Below, piece after piece: positions 59,119-64,000 of a stretch of DNA of 64,000 bases. Source of the stretch: Rhodococcus koreensis (GTDB taxonomy: Bacteria > Actinomycetota > Actinomycetes > Mycobacteriales > Mycobacteriaceae); the NCBI RefSeq assembly GCF_900105905.1, contig NZ_FNSV01000005.1:3038001-3102000 (forward strand), given 5' to 3'. Made by a program: the position numbers and the translations under genes. Positions within the stretch are counted from its first letter, which is position 1, and every line of letters starts with the position of its first letter. The notes under the pieces were generated by a model, which worked only from the letters and a program-made list of their open reading frames with translations, ran no database searches and was not told the origin of the DNA.

Positions 59119-61413
59119 CTATTCGCCGTCGTTCGGCTTCGGCTTCGGGGTGGCGGTCGGGCTCTCCGCCGGAGCGGACGGGGCCGGCGCCGCGGCGGGG
59201 GTGCGCTCGTCAGGCTTGGGAGCGCCGGGTTCCTCGCACTTCACGATCGGGACGGGGTCGTAGCGGACGGTCCTGGTGTCCCGGGAGATCTCCTGGCCGG
59301 TGGCGTGATCGGAGATCACCCGGGTGTCGCTGGCGGTGAACCCCGGTGCGCCGCTGGAGGCGATGCAGTGGTCACCGGCGGGCAGGGTGACCGTGTCGGG
59401 CTGCGTCGGCTTGGTGCGGTTGCCGGTGATCGACTCGACGTCGACCGACTTGGTACCCCAGAACCGGATGGTCAGATCCGAGGCGCCGCCGATGGCCTGG
59501 ATCATCACACCCGTCTTTCCGGTGTTCCGGAACTGCAGGTCGATGGCGCCCTCGAAGACGGTGGCCTCCCGCGCCTCGGGGTACCGCGAGATGTAGTACG
59601 AGTGCTCGGTGTGCGCGACGTCCTCCATGCCGGCGAAATACGCGGCGTTGTAGAGCGTCGTCGCCACCTGGCTCACACCGCCGCCGACGGCGGTGTCCGG
59701 GCGGCCGTTGTTGATGATGCCCGACTCCACATAGCCCTGAGCGGTACCGCGCGGACCCGTGTACCCGTTGAGCGAGAACGTGTCGCCCGGCTTGATCAGT
59801 GCCCCGTTGATCTCGCTGGCAGCGAGCCGGATGTTCGTCCCGGACGCCGCCGAGAAACCGCCGGTCGTGAACTCGCCGACCACTTCCTTCACACCCAGCG
59901 CCTGCGCGGCCTCCGTCGTGAGGGCGGGCGGAATCGGTCCGTACACCGCAGCGGTGGTGTGAGAACCGTTGCCGCGCAACACCTCGGGCAGTGTCTCCAA
60001 CGTCTTGGGCCACTGCACCAGATCGCCGACAACGGCGGGGACGACAGTCGGCGATCCCCCGTCGAGCGTGATCTTCGCGTCCTTCGGAACGATCTCCGTC
60101 GACACGAGCTGCGGGGCGAGGATGCCGGTCGCGGCCTCGACGTTGTACGTCGGTTTCAACCCGCCGTTGCCGTCCGGTTCGAATCCGACGATGGCGCCGA
60201 TCTGCTGACGCGGCGCGGTCGCGACCTTGCCCTCACGACCGGTGACCACCAGATCGGCGGACGCCGCCGGCACCGCAACATCGTTGAGCGCCCGCTGGAC
60301 ACCCTCCTGCGTCACCGACACGGGCACGACGTCGACGGGCAGATCCACCGTCCGGCCGAACGCCCACTTCTCGATCAACGCCGCCTCGGCACCCTCACCG
60401 TTCAGGTTCTGCCCGGTCGACGGATCCACCGGCACGGGGGTCGCGCCCTCGAACACGACGGTCCCCTCGCGGGACGCGCGGTCGGTCTCACTGCGAAGGC
60501 CGTCGACGGCGGACGCCAGCGCCGCCTCGTCGCGAGTCGACACCACCCCGATCTCGTCGGTGGTGAAGAACGACGCCACCCTGGTGAACGGGTTGAGCGG
60601 CTGCGAATGGGCCCGGTCGAGGGTGGCTTCCCAGTCGACCCCGAGCCCGGCGGCGGACGGAACGAGTTCCGTCGACACGTCGCCGGCCTGCACCGTCAGC
60701 GGCTGACCGACGCGCGGGCCGACCTGCGCCTGCAACGTGGCCTCCGCCTCCTCGCGGGTCGAGCCACCCACGTCGACGCCCGCCACGGTCACCCCGCGCG
60801 GCACGTTTCCCGAGGACACCGCGAGGTCCGCGGCGTAGGCGATGCCGATCAGGGCGATCACACCCCCGGTGACCGCTGCGATCTTCACCCAGGGAGCAGG
60901 GGTTGTCGATTCCGTGGACGGCTCGGCAGGCGCGGAAGGTTCCGGTTCCGGCTGCGGCGGGACCGGAGCCGCGGCGGCCGGAGCAACCACGGTCGGGTCC
61001 TCGGCTGCCGTCGTCGTGTACGCCTGCGTCGGACCGGGAACGGGACCCGGCGGAATCGCGGGAATCACCTGCGTGACGTCCTCGTTCGCCGGCGGCTCCA
61101 CCCACAACGGGGCCTGCTCCTCGGAACGTTCCCCCAGGTCACCGAGGTCCAACTGCGTTGTCGGGGCCTCGTCGGCACTCGGCTGCGTTGTCGGGGCCTC
61201 GTCGGCACTCGGCTGCGTTGTCGGGGCCTCGTCGGCACTCGGCTGCGTTGTCGGGGCCTCGTCGGCACTCGGCTGCGTTGTCGGGGCCTCGTCCGCTTCC
61301 GAAGCAGGCTCGTCGGCCGCGTTCTCGGGTTCGACGCTGTCGGGCGTCGCGGAAGGGTCCGGCGTCGACCGTTCGGGTGCAGTGCTCCCCTTGTCGCCGT
61401 CTTCGTGGTTCAC
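59119..61413 (-). CDS. VanW-domain, membrane-anchored envelope protein with repeat region
   Basis: 764 residues from GTG 61413 (AGAGGG upstream). A long charged Thr/Pro/Glu-rich N-terminus holds four perfect copies and a partial fifth of ADEAPTTQPS. One membrane helix follows (VKIAAVTGGVIALIGIAYAA near residue 180), then two peptidoglycan-binding-type domains, then a VanW domain (FSAASGTNIRLAASEINGAL, GDTFSLNGYTGPRGTAQGYV, GGGVSQVATTLYNAAYFAG) and a Pro-rich tail. VanW/YoaR proteins are linked to wall or peptidoglycan functions. The repeat region lies in the cytoplasm and could vary in length. Confidence 0.87.
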   Translation of the reverse strand: MNHEDGDKGSTAPERSTPDPSATPDSVEPENAADEPASEADEAPTTQPSADEAPTTQPSADEAPTTQPSADEAPTTQPSADEAPTTQLDLGDLGERSEEQAPLWVEPPANEDVTQVIPAIPPGPVPGPTQAYTTTAAEDPTVVAPAAAAPVPPQPEPEPSAPAEPSTESTTPAPWVKIAAVTGGVIALIGIAYAADLAVSSGNVPRGVTVAGVDVGGSTREEAEATLQAQVGPRVGQPLTVQAGDVSTELVPSAAGLGVDWEATLDRAHSQPLNPFTRVASFFTTDEIGVVSTRDEAALASAVDGLRSETDRASREGTVVFEGATPVPVDPSTGQNLNGEGAEAALIEKWAFGRTVDLPVDVVPVSVTQEGVQRALNDVAVPAASADLVVTGREGKVATAPRQQIGAIVGFEPDGNGGLKPTYNVEAATGILAPQLVSTEIVPKDAKITLDGGSPTVVPAVVGDLVQWPKTLETLPEVLRGNGSHTTAAVYGPIPPALTTEAAQALGVKEVVGEFTTGGFSAASGTNIRLAASEINGALIKPGDTFSLNGYTGPRGTAQGYVESGIINNGRPDTAVGGGVSQVATTLYNAAYFAGMEDVAHTEHSYYISRYPEAREATVFEGAIDLQFRNTGKTGVMIQAIGGASDLTIRFWGTKSVDVESITGNRTKPTQPDTVTLPAGDHCIASSGAPGFTASDTRVISDHATGQEISRDTRTVRYDPVPIVKCEEPGAPKPDERTPAAAPAPSAPAESPTATPKPKPNDGE
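61153..61293. repeat. Perfect 30-bp tandem repeat in the VanW-domain gene
   Basis: Unit CTGCGTTGTCGGGGCCTCGT plus CGGCACTCGG (30 bases) starts at 61153, 61183, 61213 and 61243, with a partial fifth copy at 61273-61293. The four full copies are identical base for base. Being a multiple of three, copy changes keep the frame and alter the number of ADEAPTTQPS repeats. Confidence 0.9.
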
Positions 61414-61551
61414 CGTGGCCCTCTCACCGAGTCGTCCTTCGTGCGGGCCTCAGCTTGCCGTCGGTGCTCGTTGCATTTCAAGCGCGATCCGATCCGAGCG
61501 AGGCCCGGTCGAGACCCCCACGTCAGCCTACCGGCCGCCGGAAATGCAAGA

Positions 61552-61596
61552 GCCCCGCGCTGCTGCCAGGTCGGGGGTCAGGCAGCAACACGGGGC
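61552..61596 (-). terminator. GC-rich hairpin in the fadA2/VanW gap
   Basis: On the reverse strand, GCCCCGTGTTGCTGCC pairs with GGCAGCAGCGCGGGGC throughout 16 positions if two G-U pairs are counted. The loop is 13 bases. It is followed by TCTTGCATTT. The forward strand has two mismatches, so the reverse-strand RNA is the better folder. Confidence 0.55.
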
Positions 61597-61701
61597 TGAC
61601 AGGGATATCGCCAGCTAATCTCCAGCGTTACACCTGTCGGAAAAGTTTTCGGGGATCCGGCCACCCCTCGTTGCCGGATCCCCGCTCGCACCGCGCACAC
61701 G

Positions 61702-61738
61702 CTGGCCTTTCCGGTCTCCCAGCTACCGGAAAGGCCAG
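61702..61738 (-). terminator. Terminator hairpin after fadA2
   Basis: CTGGCCTTTCCGGT (61702-61715) pairs exactly with 61725-61738, a 14-bp stem with 9-base loop, six bases after the fadA2 stop. No T-run; I-shaped actinobacterial type. Confidence 0.75.
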
Positions 61739-61743
61739 TCGGT

Positions 61744-63078
61744 TCACGCCTCTATGATTGCCGTCACACCCTGGCCGCCGGCGGCGCAGATGGAGATCAG
61801 GCCGCGGCCCGAACCCTTCTCCGCGAGCATCTTGGCGAGCGAGGCGACGATGCGCCCGCCGGTCGCGGCGAACGGGTGGCCCGCCGCCAGCGACGAGCCG
61901 TTGACGTTGAGCTTGCTGCGGTCGATGGAGCCGAGTGCGCCGTCGAGCCCCAGGCGTTCCTTGCAGTACTCGTCGGATTCGAATGCCTGCAGCGTCGCGA
62001 GCACGACGGACGCGAACGCCTCGTGGATCTCGTAGAAGTCGAAGTCCTGCAGGGTGAGGCCGTTGCGGGCCAGCAGGCGCGGGATGGCGTACGTGGGCGC
62101 CATGAGGAGCCCGTCCTTGCCGTGGATGTAGTCGACGGCCGCGGTCTCGGAGTCGACGAGGTGCGCGAGGACCGGAAGCTTGCGCTCGGCGGCCCATTCG
62201 TCCGTGGAGAGCAGGACCGCGGACGCACCGTCGGTGAGCGGGGTGGAGTTGCCCGCCGTCATGGTGGCGTCGCCCGCCTTCACCCCGAAGACCGGCTTCA
62301 GCTTGGCGAGCTTCTCGGCGCTGGAATCGGGACGCAGGTTGTCGTCGCGGGTGAGGCCCAGGAACGGGGTGACCAGGTCGTCGAAGAATCCGCGGTCGTA
62401 GGCGGCGGCCATGTTCTGGTGGCTGGCGGCGGCCAGTGCGTCCTGGTCCTCGCGGCGGACACCGAACTCCTTGGCGGTGATGGCGGCGTGCTCGCCCATG
62501 GACAGGCCGGTGCGGGGTTCGCCGTTGCGGGGGATCTCGATGCCGAGCATGGACGGGCGGACGTTCCCGAGGAGTTTGATGCGGTCGCCGGTGCTCTTCG
62601 CGCGGTTCAGGGACAGCAGGAACTCGCGGAGGTCGTCGTTGACGCCGATCGGGGCGTCCGACGTGGTGTCGACGCCGCCGCCGACACCGGCGTCGATGCG
62701 GCCGGCCGCGATGGCGTCACCGACCGCGACGATCGACTGCAGTCCGGTGCCGCAGGCCTGCTGCAGGTCGAAGGCCGGGGTGTAGGGGCTGAGGGCGCTG
62801 CCGAGGACGCATTCGCGCATCAGGTTGAAGTCGCGGCTGTGCTTGAGGACGGCGCCGCCCGCGACGAGGCCCAGCTTCTCGCCCTGGAGGTTGAAGCGGC
62901 TCACCAGTCCGTCGAGGGTGGCGGTGAACATGTCCTGGTTGGACGCCTGCGCGTACTTTCGGTCGGAGCGGGCGAACGGGATGCGGTTTCCGCCGACGAT
63001 CGCGACGGGACGCTGCTGCTTTCCGCCCGGCTTCGGGGCCGCAGCGGAGTTCGAGTTGGTGCGAGCTTTGCTGGTCAC
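61744..63078 (-). CDS. fadA2: Acetyl-CoA C-acyltransferase FadA2/FadI-like thiolase
   Basis: 444 residues from GTG 63078 (GGAG upstream). Catalytic Cys109 is in DLQQACGTGLQS; the second set is EIHEAFASVVLA, GHPFAATGGRIVA and CAAGGQGVTAIIE with the second Cys. It cleaves 3-ketoacyl-CoA in beta-oxidation. Divergent from fabG4 with a perfect 16-bp palindrome between them, as expected for FabG4/FadA2 co-regulation. The gene pair order matches mycobacteria. Confidence 0.93.
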   Translation of the reverse strand: MTSKARTNSNSAAAPKPGGKQQRPVAIVGGNRIPFARSDRKYAQASNQDMFTATLDGLVSRFNLQGEKLGLVAGGAVLKHSRDFNLMRECVLGSALSPYTPAFDLQQACGTGLQSIVAVGDAIAAGRIDAGVGGGVDTTSDAPIGVNDDLREFLLSLNRAKSTGDRIKLLGNVRPSMLGIEIPRNGEPRTGLSMGEHAAITAKEFGVRREDQDALAAASHQNMAAAYDRGFFDDLVTPFLGLTRDDNLRPDSSAEKLAKLKPVFGVKAGDATMTAGNSTPLTDGASAVLLSTDEWAAERKLPVLAHLVDSETAAVDYIHGKDGLLMAPTYAIPRLLARNGLTLQDFDFYEIHEAFASVVLATLQAFESDEYCKERLGLDGALGSIDRSKLNVNGSSLAAGHPFAATGGRIVASLAKMLAEKGSGRGLISICAAGGQGVTAIIEA

Positions 63079-63123
63079 TGACGTCTCCAAGGATCTGGTG
63101 CGATTACCTGTTGGCTACTATTC

Positions 63124-63137
63124 TTACTCAGGAGTAA
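63124..63137. promoter_or_regulatory. Fatty-acid regulon palindrome, copy 3
   Basis: TTACTCAGGAGTAA, extended by C and G to a perfect 7+2+7 palindrome (63123-63138). Located in the 130-base divergent promoter of fadA2 and fabG4. Confidence 0.65.
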
Positions 63138-63208
63138 GTTACTTGTCGACACCGCACTCCACTCGGTGCTCGGTGACTGACCGCCGAACGACGACAGAAG
63201 GTAGGACC

Positions 63209-64000
63209 GTGGCAGCCAGCAAGGGAGCTCCCGACCTCTATTCCCAGTTCCTCTCATCCGCACCCGGCGCGTTCATCGCGGCGAAGGCGGGACTGCCGCG
63301 GCCCGAGAACCTGCGGCGATACAAGCACGGCGAGCCGGCGCTCGCCGGCCCGGTCCTGATCGGCGGCAAGGGCCGCCTCGTCGAGCCGCTGCGCGAACTC
63401 CTGTCCGACTACCCCGCCGCGGGCGCGGGCGACGACCGGTACGGCGCCCTGGTGTTCGACGCCACAGGCATCGGCTCGGTCACCGAGCTCGAGCAGCTGT
63501 TCGAGTTCTTCCAGCCGGTCATCCGCAACCTCGCACCGTCCGCGCGCGTCGTCGTCATCGGAACCACCCCCGAGGAGGCGTCCGACGTCGACGAGCACAT
63601 CGCCCAGCGTGCGCTCGAGGGCTTCACCCGCAGCGTCGGCAAGGAGGTCAAGCGCGGCGCCACCGCTCAGCTCGTCTACGTCTCGCCGAATGCCGCCACC
63701 GGACTGTCGGGTCTCGAATCCACGCTGCGCTTCCTGCTGTCGGCCAAGTCCGCGTTCGTCAGCGGCCAGGTCATCCGCGTCGGGTCCGAGGATTCCGTCG
63801 CACCCGCCGACTGGGACAAGCCGCTCGACGGGAAGGTCGCCGTCGTCACCGGTGCGGCCCGCGGCATCGGCGCGACCATCGCCGAGGCCCTCTCCCGCGA
63901 CGGCGCGCACGTCATCTGCGCAGACATCCCGGCCGCCGGTGAGGCGCTGTCCGAGACCGCCAACAAGGTCGGCGGCACCTCCCTCGCCCTGGACGTGACC
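63209..64000 (+). CDS. fabG4: FabG4-like 3-oxoacyl-ACP/CoA reductase, N-terminal part
   Basis: The open frame starts at GTG 63209 (AAGG upstream) and runs off the window: 264 codons. It has a 200-residue N-terminal flavodoxin-like domain (DLYSQFLSSAPGAFIAAKAG, YGALVFDATGIGSVTELEQL) followed by the Rossmann motif KVAVVTGAARGIGATIAEAL. This two-domain form is the high-molecular-weight FabG4, an NADH-using 3-ketoacyl reductase. It is divergent from fadA2. Confidence 0.92.
   Translation, partial: MAASKGAPDLYSQFLSSAPGAFIAAKAGLPRPENLRRYKHGEPALAGPVLIGGKGRLVEPLRELLSDYPAAGAGDDRYGALVFDATGIGSVTELEQLFEFFQPVIRNLAPSARVVVIGTTPEEASDVDEHIAQRALEGFTRSVGKEVKRGATAQLVYVSPNAATGLSGLESTLRFLLSAKSAFVSGQVIRVGSEDSVAPADWDKPLDGKVAVVTGAARGIGATIAEALSRDGAHVICADIPAAGEALSETANKVGGTSLALDVT

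Larger units (their letters stand above)
61414..61743. other. Non-coding gap between VanW-domain gene and fadA2
   Basis: About 330 bases with no gene on either strand. It holds two hairpins (listed separately) and presumably the promoter of the VanW-domain gene. No tRNA-like fold or conserved RNA was recognised. Confidence 0.5.

Noticed and set aside
61153..61293. Possible CRISPR array
   Set aside because: The units are directly abutting with no spacers and are in frame within a gene, so it is a coding tandem repeat.
61552..61596. Possible SRP (4.5S) RNA
   Set aside because: The hairpin lacks the GGAAG-type apical signature and the longer stem of SRP RNA; a terminator fits better.
59092..61599. 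835-codon forward ORF opposite the VanW-domain gene
   Set aside because: The reverse frame has clear domains, signal features and a ribosome site; the forward one is Arg/His-rich without motifs.

Overview
The window is high-GC actinobacterial DNA. It most resembles a mycolate-containing Rhodococcus of the opacus/jostii type. Reasons are an antigen-85-like secreted esterase, the FabG4-FadA2-FadE5 trio in mycobacterial-type arrangement, many ATGA/GTGA start-stop overlaps, frequent GTG starts, and a catabolic and regulatory gene load typical of that genus. No rRNA, tRNA or CRISPR was seen. Most of the sequence is chromosomal; the one clear mobile element is a degraded IS607-type insertion at about 37.77-40.27 kb.

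Layout. 0-2.8 kb: a biotin-transport gene (bioY) coupled to an adenylate-forming ligase and an EamA exporter, with a BioQ-like operator in the exporter tail and a divergent LysR gene. 2.8-6.4 kb: a sugar isomerase/oxidoreductase pair under a LacI regulator, with a shared operator word at both promoters. 6.5-10.9 kb: two membrane proteins divergent from a sulfatase. 11.0-17.2 kb: a GAF/PucR-type regulator, class II HMG-CoA reductase, HMG-CoA lyase, a small membrane protein and a TctA-like permease. This reads as a complete mevalonate uptake and catabolism module. 17.2-19.1 kb: a GntR/FCD regulator divergent from an AbrB-family membrane protein. 19.3-25.3 kb: an FBP-domain protein, a Ser/Thr kinase, a PAS protein, a stand-alone LigD-type polymerase domain, a MOSC-flavoreductase-ferredoxin fusion and a tiny proline-rich secreted protein.

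25.4-34.2 kb: an aerobic carbon monoxide dehydrogenase operon (XdhC-like, coxM, coxS, coxL, XdhC-YHS, coxD, coxG, coxE). CoxL carries the form I active-site word AYACSFR. A perfect CRP-type site lies against the coxM start. 34.3-37.8 kb: a Baeyer-Villiger-type monooxygenase fused to a DUF4873-like domain, an AurF-like diiron oxygenase and a divergent TetR. 37.8-40.4 kb: the IS607 element, with an intact TnpB reading frame, a doubly frameshifted TnpA, and an arsR remnant on its far side. 40.4-52.4 kb: small enzymes, an ECF-type sigma factor, arfB, an antigen-85-like esterase, two paralogous membrane-anchored HNH nucleases, a lone LuxR HTH, an FMN hydroxy-acid oxidase, a TetR/P450 pair and a phosphodiesterase.

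52.4-64 kb: a DUF3060 lipoprotein, a KAS III, a DUF4185 secreted protein, a methyltransferase, FadE5, an AbiEi-like protein, a VanW-domain envelope protein with a perfect 30-bp tandem repeat, FadA2 and the start of FabG4. The KAS III, FadE5 and FadA2/FabG4 promoters share a 14-bp palindrome (TTAC-N6-GTAA core), which suggests one unknown regulator for this fatty-acid gene set. All functional calls rest on motif recognition by eye; no database search was run.
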